DNA of 64,000 nucleotides from Methanoplanus limicola DSM 2279 (GCF_000243255.1 NZ_CM001436.1:1450857-1514856); one strand, 5' to 3'. Positions 53,652 through 63,593 are shown, numbered from the stretch's first letter. Notes: generated by a model from the sequence alone, not told the origin. Program-made: numbers and translations.

Positions 53652-55070
53652 TCAGTCAAATTCCTTCAGTGCACTCTGATATGTGCCTGATTTGTAGGTG
53701 ATACACCTCGGGCAGGCCTTCTCTTCTCCGATTTTAATCGGGTATGTCCCCGTAAGACATCCTATGCAGAGATCTTCAGGTGGAAGACCTGTTGCCTTTA
53801 TGAGGGAATCTATTGATACGTGGTGCAGTGAGGTTGCCCCTATGTGTTTGCAGACCTCTTCCTGGCTCCTTGTACTGGCTATAAGCTCCTTTCGTGTTGC
53901 CATGTCCACTCCGAGGTAGCAGGGTGCTTTGATTGGCGGTGATCCGACTCTCATGTGGATCTCCTTTGCGCCTGCATCCCTGACAATATCAATAATCCTT
54001 CTGGCTGTTGTTCCCCTGACAATGCTGTCATCCACAAGAACAACTGATTTATTCTCAATATGTCCTTTTACAGGATTGAGTTTTATCCTGACGGCATTTT
54101 CCCTTGCTTTCTGATCCGGCATGATAAATGTCCGGCCTATATACCTGTTCTTTATCAGGCCCTCTCTGTATGGTATGCCTGAACTCTCGGAATATCCTGT
54201 AGCATGCGCAATGCCTGAGTCGGGCACTGGTGAGATTATATCTGATTTTACAGGCGCTTCAAGGTGAAGCGACTGGCCTATTCTTCTTCTGACATTATAT
54301 ACCAGTTTCCCGTCAATGACAGAGTCTGCGCGTGCAAAATAGATGTACTCGAATATACAGTGGCTGTAACCCGATGATTCAGCAACCTGTGTGCAGGTAA
54401 TGCCTTCACTGTTTATTTTGATCAGTTCACCCGGTCTTACATCGCGGAGGAATTCTCCGTTTAAGGCATCTATTGCAACGGACTCTGAGCAGACTATGTA
54501 TCCGTCATTCAGTTTCCCAAAGCAGAGCGGTCTTATGCCAAGCGGATCTCTGAATGCATATATTGTATCGTCAACAAGAAGGGCAACTGAATAAGAACCT
54601 TCGAGTTTTTTCATACATGCCAAAACAGCGTCCTGTATGGATGAAGAATGCGTAAGCTCGTCAGCAATAATGTTCCCGATTATCTCGGTGTCTGTAGTTG
54701 TACAGAATATCTGACCGCGACTTTCGTATTCTTCCTTCAACTGCCAGGTATTTGTAAGGTTGCCATTGTGGGCAATAGCAAATTTTCTGTTCTTAAATGT
54801 GAAATAAAAAGGCTGAATATTCTCAGGGATCTTTGCCCCGGTTGTCGGATAGCGGACGTGCCCGACACCTGAATTTCCTTTGAGTTCATCAAGGATTCCG
54901 GCATCGAATACTTCTGCAACAAGGCCCTGTGCCTTGTGTTTGTACAGATTCATGCCGTCAAAAGTAGTAATTCCCGCACTCTCCTGCCCCCTGTGCTGGA
55001 GGGCATAAAGAGCGTAATAGATCGGGAAGGATACTCCGCCGGCATCTGTGATGCCAACGATTCCGCACAT
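53652..55070 (-). CDS. purF: Amidophosphoribosyltransferase
   Basis: 472 residues: MCGIVGI with the Cys2 nucleophile of the glutaminase half, ALQHRGQESAGI, then the phosphoribosyltransferase half with the PRPP loop VVLVDDSIVRGTTARRI. It catalyses the first committed step of purine synthesis (PRPP + glutamine to phosphoribosylamine). It begins 5 bases after the L37e stop, in an operon LSm-L37e-purF seen in other methanogens. Confidence 0.98.
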   Translation of the reverse strand: MCGIVGITDAGGVSFPIYYALYALQHRGQESAGITTFDGMNLYKHKAQGLVAEVFDAGILDELKGNSGVGHVRYPTTGAKIPENIQPFYFTFKNRKFAIAHNGNLTNTWQLKEEYESRGQIFCTTTDTEIIGNIIADELTHSSSIQDAVLACMKKLEGSYSVALLVDDTIYAFRDPLGIRPLCFGKLNDGYIVCSESVAIDALNGEFLRDVRPGELIKINSEGITCTQVAESSGYSHCIFEYIYFARADSVIDGKLVYNVRRRIGQSLHLEAPVKSDIISPVPDSGIAHATGYSESSGIPYREGLIKNRYIGRTFIMPDQKARENAVRIKLNPVKGHIENKSVVLVDDSIVRGTTARRIIDIVRDAGAKEIHMRVGSPPIKAPCYLGVDMATRKELIASTRSQEEVCKHIGATSLHHVSIDSLIKATGLPPEDLCIGCLTGTYPIKIGEEKACPRCITYKSGTYQSALKEFD

Positions 55071-55075
55071 AATAA

Positions 55076-55258
55076 TTAGTGGGTAGGGGTCTTCGACTTC
55101 TTAGTTACCCAGTTGTATGAGCGCATTCTGCTTGTTTTTCCGAATCCACAGGATGAACATATCTTGTGGCGTTTGTGGTATGATAACTTACCGCATCTTC
55201 TGCAGACAATGTGTGTCTGCGTCTGTCTTTTTCCTCTTGAGGGGGTACCCTTACTCAT
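55076..55258 (-). CDS. rpl37e: Large ribosomal subunit protein eL37 (L37e)
   Basis: 60 residues, the family's usual length. [20 protein letters not shown], two CxxC zinc pairs (CRRCG and [13 protein letters not shown]), and a basic C-terminus. It binds 23S rRNA. It lies 39 bases after the Sm-like gene. Confidence 0.97.
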   Translation of the reverse strand: MSKGTPSRGKRQTQTHIVCRRCGKLSYHKRHKICSSCGFGKTSRMRSYNWVTKKSKTPTH

Positions 55259-55297
55259 CTTAAATCACCATTAACAAAAGCATCAGATTTTTTTTAA

Positions 55298-55525
55298 TTA
55301 TTCGACTGAAGGAGAGATGTATATAACATTGTCGCCGCGTACAATCAGTGTGCCGGCTTTAGTCGTCACACCGTTGATCTCTTCCTCGGCATTCTCAAGT
55401 ACAAGGTTCATATGTACGTCGTAACCCTGAAGTACTCCGCGGATCTCTCTTCCGCCCTTAAGGCTTACGATAACAGGCTTCTGGTTAAGAGCCTTGTCTA
55501 AAATTTCAAGTGGTCTTTTTGTCAT
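55298..55525 (-). CDS. lsm: Sm-like archaeal protein (LSm/SmAP)
   Basis: 75 residues with Sm1 ([30 protein letters not shown]) compressed: the diagnostic D-x-H-M-N segment is present, and Sm2 ends in [11 protein letters not shown]. It assembles as a heptameric ring and binds U-rich RNA. Always beside L37e in many archaea. Divergent from the PUA gene. Confidence 0.97.
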   Translation of the reverse strand: MTKRPLEILDKALNQKPVIVSLKGGREIRGVLQGYDVHMNLVLENAEEEINGVTTKAGTLIVRGDNVIYISPSVE

Positions 55526-55641
55526 AAAATTCCCTTGTCTGTTTGATGAGGATTAGTATAATTGCGAGTGGAAGATACATAAATATAGCGCAAGAGAATA
55601 TACCGGCATATGCCGGATGTTATATTCGTGAGGAATAAATA

Positions 55642-56139
55642 ATGGCTAAAATTGGAGTGAAAAAGAGGTACAGCCTCCGGAAATCAAAAGTTTCTGATAT
55701 TTTTAACAAACTTGAGGAGCAGATCGGAGAATCTTCTGCATTATTTAAGAAAGAGAGAATTGAGGTTGTTGAGACGACAGCTGATTTTGAACTGTATCTT
55801 ACTGACAAAAACCCGTGGCTTATGGAGCTTAACGGGTGGGTATTCCCGACTTTGCGTGGTATTGTTAAAAATTCGTTTCCCGAGAGGAAGGTTGTAGTGG
55901 ACGCCGGTGCTGTTTCATATATGGTGAACGGTGCTGATCTCATGCGCCCCGGAGTTATCTCTGTAGGCAGGGATATAAAGAAAGGGCTGCCGTTTGTGAT
56001 ATATGAGGTGACGCACGGAAAACCCCTTGCTATTGCCGAGGCACTTATGGATGCCGCAGAGATGGAGGCAGCTGACAAGGGCAAGGTGGGAAAAAATATA
56101 CATTATGTCGGCGATGACCTCTGGAACCTTGAATTTTAG
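55642..56139 (+). CDS. PUA-domain RNA-binding protein
   Basis: 165 residues. Starts MAKIGVKKRYSLRKSKVSDI; the first half is a small alpha/beta domain of the MCT-1/DENR-associated (DUF1947-like) type and the second half is a PUA domain (KVVVDAGAVSYMVNGADLMR, PGVISVGRDIKKGLPFVIYE; about 75-155). Archaeal members are thought to bind tRNA or ribosome. TTCGTGAGGAATAA upstream contains a GAGG 8 bases before the ATG. First of the rightward PUA-SepF-ZPR1-Vms1-like group. Confidence 0.9.
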   Translation: MAKIGVKKRYSLRKSKVSDIFNKLEEQIGESSALFKKERIEVVETTADFELYLTDKNPWLMELNGWVFPTLRGIVKNSFPERKVVVDAGAVSYMVNGADLMRPGVISVGRDIKKGLPFVIYEVTHGKPLAIAEALMDAAEMEAADKGKVGKNIHYVGDDLWNLEF

Positions 56140-56248
56140 AGATGCATTGAATTTTCAGGCATTATTTCATGTAAGTTCTGCTTTTTTTTAATTCCGGGCG
56201 GGAACACAATGGATAATAATAAATAAAATTCATTCTACAATCTTTGCT

Positions 56249-56617
56249 ATGGCTAAAAAGTTTGGTTCTCTATTTAAAAGGGGCAACCAGCCGGAGGAGT
56301 CTGATTACATGGAACTCGACCTTGCCTCAATCGAGTCTACAGGCGAAGGCGGACCTGCTTCCATGTATATCAAGATAGCAACAATAAACGAAATCCGCGA
56401 CACGCCGAGAATTAAGGACGAAGTCTACAACGGAAATATTGTTATTGTCGATATCGGGCGTCTTAAGATGGACAAGATCACATATGAGAGGGTATTAAAG
56501 GATCTCAGTGATGTTGCACAGGATGTGAATGGTGATATCTGTGGTCTCGGTGACCAGAAGTATGTCATACTCACGCCTATGTCTGTGAAAGTTTCACGCG
56601 AGAAGATTGGAGGATAA
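56249..56617 (+). CDS. sepF: SepF, FtsZ membrane anchor
   Basis: 122 residues: an N-terminal amphipathic helix (MAKKFGSLFKRG) that binds the membrane, a linker, then the SepF core (MYIKIATINEIRDTPRIKDE, VYNGNIVIVDIGRLKMDKI, GDICGLGDQKYVILTP). In archaea with FtsZ, SepF is the essential membrane anchor of the division ring. It precedes the ZPR1 gene by 4 bases. Confidence 0.95.
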   Translation: MAKKFGSLFKRGNQPEESDYMELDLASIESTGEGGPASMYIKIATINEIRDTPRIKDEVYNGNIVIVDIGRLKMDKITYERVLKDLSDVAQDVNGDICGLGDQKYVILTPMSVKVSREKIGG

Positions 56618-56621
56618 TTAT

Positions 56622-57149
56622 TTGAAAAGGGTTATTGTTGCACCCTGTCCAAACTGTTCGTCAGATACAGAATATATATATCAGACAGAAAGCATTCCTT
56701 ATTTTCCGGACATTCTGATCTCATCTGCAGTCTGTGACTGCGGTTTTAAATCCGTAGATGTCCAGATTATGGGTGATTCTGACCCTGTGAGATACACTCT
56801 TTCTGTTGAATCTGCAGAGGATCTCAGTGTAAAGATCATCAGAAGTACAGGCGGTTCTATAGAAATTCCTGAATTTGGTATCCTTGTTGAACCCGGGCCG
56901 ATCTGTGAGGGTTTTATCACAAATGTGGAGGGTGTTCTGTACAGGTTTGAGAATACCATTGAGGGGATTTTGACCTGGGCAGAGGATGAACAAAGGGAGA
57001 ATGCTGAAAATCTGCTGGCTACTATAAGAAAAGCCAGGAGTGGTGAGATACCGTTTACACTCATTGTTCAGGATGACTGCGGAAACAGCGGCATTGTAAG
57101 TGATAAAGCCGTGAAGTCTGATTATATTCCGTATGAGCATGAGGATTAG
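56622..57149 (+). CDS. ZPR1 zinc-finger protein
   Basis: About 175 residues from a TTG at 56622, preferred because GGAGG ends 8 bases before it and overlaps the SepF stop region; an in-frame TTG at 56607 lacks such a site. The zinc finger PCPNCSSDTEYIYQTESIPYF spans the first 30 residues (C-x-x-C ... C-x-C at AVCDCGF), followed by the single ZPR1 beta domain. Eukaryotic ZPR1 binds EF1A; archaeal copies are single-domain and their role is unproven. Confidence 0.9.
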   Translation: MKRVIVAPCPNCSSDTEYIYQTESIPYFPDILISSAVCDCGFKSVDVQIMGDSDPVRYTLSVESAEDLSVKIIRSTGGSIEIPEFGILVEPGPICEGFITNVEGVLYRFENTIEGILTWAEDEQRENAENLLATIRKARSGEIPFTLIVQDDCGNSGIVSDKAVKSDYIPYEHED

Positions 57150-57268
57150 GGATACTGAAAGGGTTTGCCCTGAATTATCCGTAATGTGCTGTGCAGGGCA
57201 GATCGCTGTCAGGACAATTCCTGACGTTTTTTTTGTGAATATATTATATCGATATCCGTCTGACAGAT

Positions 57269-58252
57269 ATGCTTGACAAATTTCTTGGAAAGGACCATAA
57301 AAGAGAGCTTGAGGCGTTAAACTCAGAGATTTCCAGACTGGAGAAGGAGAATGAAAAGCTGAGGCTGAGGCTCTCTAAAAGGGAGGAGAAGGCAGCTCAG
57401 GATCCTGCAAGAATTCAGGAACTCTCTGAGTCCCTCAATAAGGCTGAGACGAAAGTCCGGGTTCTTGAGCATGAACTTTCAGCATTTAAGAATCTGAATC
57501 CTGCTGATGACTCACATTCATTCAGCCGTTTTGTTCTCAATAAAAAGGAGAGCCTTGAATTCACTGAAAAGATCCTGCTTCTGGCAAGGAATTATAATGT
57601 GAGGGCTTTTTATCTTCCACCGGACGGATTTCCGGGCGGGTCCGAAGATTTTCCGGATGAGAGGATGAGGGTATTTTCAGAATCTGTAGAGTCGGAAACC
57701 GGCATTTTTTTCTTTTATGAACTGGAAAATAACCCCTTCTTCTTTTATGCAGTGATTCCGCCTTTCTCTGTCTCCGGAATTTCAGGCAGGGTTCCTGCTG
57801 AAGAGTGTGCGGGCTATTTTGCGGATTCTCTTTCGGGGCAGAGGAATATTTTATTTGTATGTGCCCATGCCGGCAGCAGTTTTATCGGTCTGGCATCTGA
57901 AGAGGGTTTTTTGTCCGGGAAGTATGTAGAGACCGGAGTTAAGGAGAAGCACAGTAAGGGCGGCTGGTCACAGAAGAGATTTGAACGTTTAAGGGAGGAA
58001 GATATAAAGAAGCACGGAGATAAGGTCAGGGGGGCTTATGAAGAGTTCATCCGTGATTCAGGACTTGTCCCGGAGAGTGTCATCCTCTGTGGCGAACCAA
58101 CCCTTGGGGAATATATATTATCGGGCATCCATCAGGGCAGTGATGGCAAAATCCCTCTGATTAAGAAGACCATTGACGCAAAACCGGAGAAGCATGCCGG
58201 AGAAAAGATTGCAAAGGAGATATGGTCGTCTGTCTGGTACAGAGTTGTTTAA
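57269..58252 (+). CDS. Vms1/ANKZF1-like eRF1-fold peptidyl-tRNA hydrolase
   Basis: 327 residues. N-terminal coiled coil (about 12-75, heptads of Leu/Glu/Lys). The VLRF1 (Vms1-like release factor 1) domain covers about 85-300, with EKHSKGGWSQKRFERLREED holding the catalytic glutamine of GG-S-Q type, and ESVILCGEPTLGEYI. Yeast Vms1 cleaves peptidyl-tRNA on stalled 60S subunits; this protein probably rescues stalled archaeal ribosomes. No zinc finger or Cdc48-binding motif is present. Confidence 0.85.
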   Translation: MLDKFLGKDHKRELEALNSEISRLEKENEKLRLRLSKREEKAAQDPARIQELSESLNKAETKVRVLEHELSAFKNLNPADDSHSFSRFVLNKKESLEFTEKILLLARNYNVRAFYLPPDGFPGGSEDFPDERMRVFSESVESETGIFFFYELENNPFFFYAVIPPFSVSGISGRVPAEECAGYFADSLSGQRNILFVCAHAGSSFIGLASEEGFLSGKYVETGVKEKHSKGGWSQKRFERLREEDIKKHGDKVRGAYEEFIRDSGLVPESVILCGEPTLGEYILSGIHQGSDGKIPLIKKTIDAKPEKHAGEKIAKEIWSSVWYRVV

Positions 58253-58284
58253 ACTCCTGCAACTGCAATACCATGATCCCTGAA

Positions 58285-60513
58285 TTAAATTCCTGCTATA
58301 TACTTTCTCTCTTCTGTTTCAGCTGCATTCTTCCATTTTTCAGCAAGTTCAGAATATTTATCTGAGAACTTATCACTTATCAGAAGCCCTGTACCTCCGT
58401 TCTCCATTGAATACAGTATATTTCCGGGTCTGAAATCTCCCGAGAGTGTTCTTTTTATTCCAGATTTTACGGCACCCTCTATATTTTTCACAACCGAAGC
58501 AGCGACCACTCCCGGTGCAAGAGAGGACTGATCTACATCCTCGCCTATGAGATAAACCTCTCCGTGGTTTATAGCCGAATTAACAATGCCTTTATTTGAA
58601 CTTCCCGCAAGCATGATTATAACGTCAACTCCGGACCCATACATCCGGTATGCAATCTCTTCAGCTTTATCCGGCATTGAAAACCCTTCAAATCCTGAAG
58701 AGACATAACTGACAGATGTATATACTCCCGGATCACAGGCATATGCACCTGCCTTAAAGCCGTCTGTGAACGGTTTTATTACTCCTGCGTCTGTACCTGC
58801 AATTATCCCTATATTATCTGTCTCTGTCATCTCTGCTGCGAGGACTCCGGCAAGAAAGGAACCTCCGTACGGCATGAATGTGCAGACGGCATGGTTGCTG
58901 AGGCTGCTCTCACTCTGCTCAACTCCGATAAACTTTATGTCGGGGTTCTTCTCCGCCCAGTCTGCCGTGTACCCGTCATATTCATAGCCAATTGTTATCA
59001 CAAGGTCGGGTTTTTCTGTAAAGCTGCCGGATGTAAATATTTCATTCACTTCAGATGCGTCATTCAGTGAGAATTCCCTTTTGATGAAACTGTTCTCTTC
59101 ATATGCAGAAAAGAGTCCTGTATATGCTGCGTCTGCAAAAGACCGGTCACCTTTTACTGATGGGTAGAATATCCAGACTGTTCCTTTGCCTTCATTTTTT
59201 TCTGTCGGAATGCCTGTATATGACAGTCCCGGAAGGTATGGCTGGTAATGTTTATCTGATGAATAATATTTTCTCTCCCTGAATTCTCCGTCTTCAATGA
59301 TCCAGAAGGCATAATAACCCCTGTCAGGCCCGATCATGCCTTTTCTGAAGTCGAGTGGCCCTGAAGCGCCCGAGATGTCAGGTTTTCCCCCTGAAAGTAT
59401 GTATGAGACTGATTCGCCGGCTTCCTGGCTGTCCCAGCCCTTATATATTCCTGAAGGTGCTGTTACACTTTCAAAGGCTTCTGCATATGTCTCTTCGGGG
59501 TGCGTCATGTTCCATGCGGCTGTATATGCTGCAAGCATTACGGCGTCATATGTCTGCGCAGAAAATACTCCTGGCATCTCTTTGTTTCTGATTGAGTATG
59601 GTATGTAATATCCTGTGGACGGGTCGTATGAAGGGGATACTCCACATATTCCTTCCGCATCTCTGCCCAGTTTCTCTGTTATATATGGAGATCTTCCGCT
59701 GTCGGTGAGTAAGAGTTCCGCATCAGACCCTGCATCATCCAGGGTCTTTTTTATCATAACGGCATCTTCGGGCATTACTGCGGCGATTATGTAATCCGGA
59801 TTTAAGGCTGCGATGCTGTAAACTGAGTCTGAGTCCCGGTTTTTGTCATTTGTCAGCGGGATGTTTTTTATCAGCTCTAATCCGACAGAATCTGCATATT
59901 CCGGAGCATATCCGTCAAATGTCCTGCCGTATGATGTGTCTTCATAAATCAGGCATACTGTCTCTGCACTCTTTTCCTCTAATATTTCAAAGATTACTGT
60001 TATCTGGGCGTGATCTCCGGGAACTGTTCTCCTGAAATATCCTGTATTCATGAAACGTGCGGAGACTTCGGCTGATGATGCTGAAGGGCTTATCAGAAGT
60101 TTTTTACTTTCAATAAATATGGGAGCTGCTTTTAAAGCCTCTTCACTCGATGAAGGGCCGATGAAGATGTTTATATCCGGATCCCCGGCTGCATCTTCTG
60201 CAATATCTGTGATCTCCTTTCCTTCTGTGTCAAAGAAGACCGGTTTTACAGACGTTCCGCCAATTCCGCCGGCGCTGTTTATGCCGGATACTGCCATCTG
60301 AACCGGAGTTTTAAAATCAAATATTTCTCCGCCTGATACAGGAAGGAGAATTCCTATCTTTATTTCTGCTGTATCCTCTGGAATGCCGGTATATTCAGTG
60401 CCTGTTCCGGAACCCAGGCATCCGGCTGTGAATATTATTAAAAGGGACCCTGCAAGTCCTGCAAAGAGTAAAAAATGCCTGAAATAATTATAGTTATTTT
60501 TAATAATACCCAT
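58285..60513 (-). CDS. Lipoprotein fusing two families of ABC substrate-binding proteins
   Basis: 742 residues. Lipobox FTAGC near residue 32. The first half (about 47-400) is a leucine-binding-type receptor (EIKIGILLPVSGGEIFDF, INSAGGIGG, YEDTSYGRTF). The second half (about 440-742) is a BMP/PnrA-type nucleoside-binding receptor (YPSVKGDRSFADAAYTGL, YGGSFLAGVLAAEM, NIGIIAGTDAGVIKPFTDGF). The two families belong to different transporter or sensor types. No ABC permease or ATPase is adjacent, so it may act as a stand-alone ligand sensor or serve a transporter elsewhere. Fusion seen in one continuous frame. Confidence 0.87.
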   Translation of the reverse strand: MGIIKNNYNYFRHFLLFAGLAGSLLIIFTAGCLGSGTGTEYTGIPEDTAEIKIGILLPVSGGEIFDFKTPVQMAVSGINSAGGIGGTSVKPVFFDTEGKEITDIAEDAAGDPDINIFIGPSSSEEALKAAPIFIESKKLLISPSASSAEVSARFMNTGYFRRTVPGDHAQITVIFEILEEKSAETVCLIYEDTSYGRTFDGYAPEYADSVGLELIKNIPLTNDKNRDSDSVYSIAALNPDYIIAAVMPEDAVMIKKTLDDAGSDAELLLTDSGRSPYITEKLGRDAEGICGVSPSYDPSTGYYIPYSIRNKEMPGVFSAQTYDAVMLAAYTAAWNMTHPEETYAEAFESVTAPSGIYKGWDSQEAGESVSYILSGGKPDISGASGPLDFRKGMIGPDRGYYAFWIIEDGEFRERKYYSSDKHYQPYLPGLSYTGIPTEKNEGKGTVWIFYPSVKGDRSFADAAYTGLFSAYEENSFIKREFSLNDASEVNEIFTSGSFTEKPDLVITIGYEYDGYTADWAEKNPDIKFIGVEQSESSLSNHAVCTFMPYGGSFLAGVLAAEMTETDNIGIIAGTDAGVIKPFTDGFKAGAYACDPGVYTSVSYVSSGFEGFSMPDKAEEIAYRMYGSGVDVIIMLAGSSNKGIVNSAINHGEVYLIGEDVDQSSLAPGVVAASVVKNIEGAVKSGIKRTLSGDFRPGNILYSMENGGTGLLISDKFSDKYSELAEKWKNAAETEERKYIAGI

Positions 60514-60582
60514 TTCTTATATGGGTTATTCTCTTTTCAGATATATATCAGTTGGATGACAATTGTTCATATACCTGATAAT

Positions 60583-61593
60583 TTAATGAAATTCCTCGCC
60601 TTCAAGGCGTATTCCCGGTGATGAAGATATTCTTCCAACTACGGAGGCATCGGGGGCGGTTTTTATAATTTCATTCTCCTCTGATTCCGGAGCTATGAAT
60701 ACATATCCCATTCCCATGTTGAATGTGCGGTACATCTCATGCTTTTCCACATTCCCAACCTCTTCAATCCATTCATATACGGGCTGGGGTTTTACCGGGT
60801 TTTCGATCTCAAAGCCGAATTTTCCGAGTCTTTCAAGGTTTCTGAGACCTCCGCCTGTGATGTGGCACATGCCGTGAACTTCTGCTGCATCTGTGACCTT
60901 CAGTACTTCGCTGTAAATTCTTGTCGGTGTCAGAAGTTCTTCACCAAGTGTCTTCCCCCATGGCATCTTCTCATCATATCCTGCATATGAGTCAACTATA
61001 TTTCTCGCAAGTGTGAGGCCGTTAGAGTGTATCCCACTTGAAGGAAGGGCAATTATAAGGTCCCCCTCCTTAATTCCGGATCCGTCAATAATTTTGTTCT
61101 TCTTCTGAACTCCGAGGCACGTGCCTGCAAGGTCAAGGCCATTTACGAGGTTTTTGAGGGTTGCAGTCTCGCCTCCGATTATGTTCATATTGGAGAGGCG
61201 TGCGCCTTCGTTCAGCCCCTCGCCTATCTGGCGCATCTTGTCGGTCTGCACGCTTTCGGTTGCGATATAGTCCACAAATGCAACCGGCTCAATGTTCATA
61301 ACATAGAGGTCGTTTACATTCATTGCAATGCAGTCGATACCGAGTGTTGACCAGTTCTTCATCCGGTCAGCAACAAGCATTTTTGTGCCGACACCGTCAA
61401 CTGCAAGTGCAAGGACGTATTCTCCGAACTCCACAAGTCCTGCGAAATGGCCGACATTGCTGTACATTCCAAAGTCGCCCTCTCTTCTGTAGGTGAGCAT
61501 CTTTACAAGTGCCGATACGCCTTCTGCCTCAAGATCGATGTCAACTCCGGCATCCCTGTATGTATGGCCCTTTTTCTCAAACAGCGGGTTCAT
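60583..61593 (-). CDS. purM: Phosphoribosylformylglycinamidine cyclo-ligase
   Basis: 336 residues: YRDAGVDIDLEAEGVSALVK at the start, DGVGTKMLVADRMKNWSTLG and GGETATLKN and HSNGLTLAR, all AIR synthetase motifs. It makes aminoimidazole ribotide in purine synthesis. Its start overlaps the end of the aspartate kinase gene by four bases. Confidence 0.97.
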   Translation of the reverse strand: MNPLFEKKGHTYRDAGVDIDLEAEGVSALVKMLTYRREGDFGMYSNVGHFAGLVEFGEYVLALAVDGVGTKMLVADRMKNWSTLGIDCIAMNVNDLYVMNIEPVAFVDYIATESVQTDKMRQIGEGLNEGARLSNMNIIGGETATLKNLVNGLDLAGTCLGVQKKNKIIDGSGIKEGDLIIALPSSGIHSNGLTLARNIVDSYAGYDEKMPWGKTLGEELLTPTRIYSEVLKVTDAAEVHGMCHITGGGLRNLERLGKFGFEIENPVKPQPVYEWIEEVGNVEKHEMYRTFNMGMGYVFIAPESEENEIIKTAPDASVVGRISSSPGIRLEGEEFH

Positions 61594-62990
61594 TCTTCAC
61601 ATTCTCCTGATAGTTCAAATTCGTCATGAAGGACTTTAACGGCCTTTATCCCGTCGTTTTCCTTTACGATAAATGATATGTTTACTTCTGATGATCCCTG
61701 CGAGATCATCATCAGGTTGATCTCGTTTTTGCCAAGTGCGGTAAATATTCTGCCGGATATTCCTGGTGTGCCTGCCATTCCGACACCTACAACTGCAACT
61801 GCGCATATGTCGCGGTCATATGTGACTTCTCTGATGTAGCCGCCTTTTTTAACTGTATCAAGGGCTGATACTGCGATGTCGAGGTGTTCGTCATCTACTA
61901 CGAGTGATATGTTGGCTTCGGATGAGGCCTGTGAGATCATCATGATATTGACGCTGTTTGCCGCAAGTTCTCCAAAGATTGCCCTTGCAACTCCGGGCCT
62001 TCCTACCATCTGCGCACCTGTGATGTTGATTAAGGATACCTTGTCTATGTAGGTTATCCCTTTCACAACTCTCTTGTCTCTGTGCTGTTTTGAGAGGACA
62101 CAGCTTCCGCCTGCGCCGGGGTTGAATGTGTTCTTTACTCTGACAGGTATTCCCTTCTGCATGGCCGGTTCGATAGACCGTGGATGGAGGACCTCTGCGC
62201 CGAAATATGACAGTTCCATTGCCTCAAGGTAGGAGATGTCGGGCAGGACCCTTGCATCCGGAATTATTCTTGGGTCGGATGTCATAATTCCGTCAACGTC
62301 GGTCCAGATCCAGATCTCATCCGCTCCTATTGCTGCGCCTACGATTGCTGCTGAATAGTCTGATCCTGAACGCCCAAGGGTTGTGACAATGCCTGTGCCT
62401 GTGCATCCCATATATCCCATGACTACGGGGACATACTCCTGCATAAGCGGCAGAACGCGGGATTTAATCTTCTGTTCACTCTCTGGCAGGACATTTGCAC
62501 AGCCATGCCTCTCGTTTGTCATTATGCCGGCTTCACATCCGTTTAGCGGGATGGAGGGTATGCCCTCCTCTCTGAGTGCGGCACTGACAATTCTTGCTGA
62601 CAGCCTCTCTCCGAATGAAATTATATAATCCTTTGATCTTGGGGTGAGTTCGCGCAGGTTGTGTATTGCTGTCAGGATGTTCCTGAGATTTTCGAGTTTT
62701 GCGTCGATCTCCTGCATGACTGTCTCTGCTTCTCCGGGTGCAACTGCTTCAAGGACTTTTTTGTGGCGTGCCCTGATCGAATGGATGGTTGTCTCGATCG
62801 GAGGTTCGTCCAGTGATTCAACTGCTTCCTTTGCAATGATGTGGAGCTGATCGGTTACTCCGGACATTGCGGACACTACTACTGCCAGTTCGTTTCCGGT
62901 GCTGTGGTGGTGTTTCAGTATAGAGACTACGCGGGCGATGCATTTTTCATCACCTACGGATGTGCCTCCGAATTTCATTAAAAGTCTCAA
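61590..62990 (-). CDS. lysC: Aspartate kinase
   Basis: 466 residues: MKFGGTSVGD at the N-terminus (residues 4-13), GRSGSDYSAAIVGAAIGADE, WTDVDGIMTSDPR, and two C-terminal ACT domains (GVARAIFGELAANSVNIMMI and GISGRIFTALGKNEINLMMI) that confer amino-acid feedback. It phosphorylates aspartate toward lysine, threonine and methionine. Coupled to purM by overlap. Confidence 0.97.
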   Translation of the reverse strand: MRLLMKFGGTSVGDEKCIARVVSILKHHHSTGNELAVVVSAMSGVTDQLHIIAKEAVESLDEPPIETTIHSIRARHKKVLEAVAPGEAETVMQEIDAKLENLRNILTAIHNLRELTPRSKDYIISFGERLSARIVSAALREEGIPSIPLNGCEAGIMTNERHGCANVLPESEQKIKSRVLPLMQEYVPVVMGYMGCTGTGIVTTLGRSGSDYSAAIVGAAIGADEIWIWTDVDGIMTSDPRIIPDARVLPDISYLEAMELSYFGAEVLHPRSIEPAMQKGIPVRVKNTFNPGAGGSCVLSKQHRDKRVVKGITYIDKVSLINITGAQMVGRPGVARAIFGELAANSVNIMMISQASSEANISLVVDDEHLDIAVSALDTVKKGGYIREVTYDRDICAVAVVGVGMAGTPGISGRIFTALGKNEINLMMISQGSSEVNISFIVKENDGIKAVKVLHDEFELSGECEE

Positions 62991-63537
62991 TTTAAGCTCA
63001 CTCGTTTTTTTTCTTGTATCTCTCTACATTTATGGTATCTCGATAGTATTAATGTAGGGGTGGGTAAAGGATATCTGTTTTTTTAGATTTTGTTATTTTA
63101 TGCACGGGGGTTTTAGTGCGGTACAGTTAATAACAGAAAAAATGATGAATATCAATTACCTCTTCTGATCTATTTTTTTGTTATGACTGTCTCTGGATAT
63201 TCTGTTTTTTTGAAAATATTTCCCGAATGTCAGTCATATCATTTCACAGGTTATTTTGGTTCCGTTTGCGCGAGTGATCAAAAGTTCATGAAATAACGCT
63301 GTTCTGCCGTTTTTTTCCTGTGGGTGATCCTGTTTGTCTGTTCATTTTCTTAATTTCCTGCAAGGGTTTATATGTGGCGGCATACAACATTGTAAGGCCG
63401 AAGTATTCCGGTGACAGACGCCTCAGGGCGGCTGCAACTGTGGATTCGGGAAAGCCTGTAAGTTCTTTTACAGGTAATTTCAAAGTAAGGTGGATTCGCT
63501 GAATTTTGCGTTCCTCTGCTTTTCAAATAAATCGCAA
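62991..63537. other. Intergenic region upstream of the rRNA operon
   Basis: 547 bases with no supportable gene. It carries a stretch ATACAACATTGTAAGG (63381-63396) whose CAACATTGT word is found again beside the 16S promoter. Poly-T stretches near 63090 and 63165 may end transcripts. Confidence 0.4.
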
Positions 63538-63574
63538 AACAATGTGTTTATATAACAATAAATGCAACATTGTT
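63538..63574 (+). promoter_or_regulatory. rRNA operon promoter with flanking dyad
   Basis: The TATA box TTTATATAAC (63547-63556) is flanked symmetrically by AACAATGT (63538-63545) and ACATTGTT (63567-63574), a perfect 8-bp inverted repeat. Transcription should begin near 63578, giving a 16S leader of about 155 bases. The dyad may be a regulator site or assist promoter strength. Confidence 0.6.
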
Positions 63575-63593
63575 ACCTCGATTCTTAGATGGA

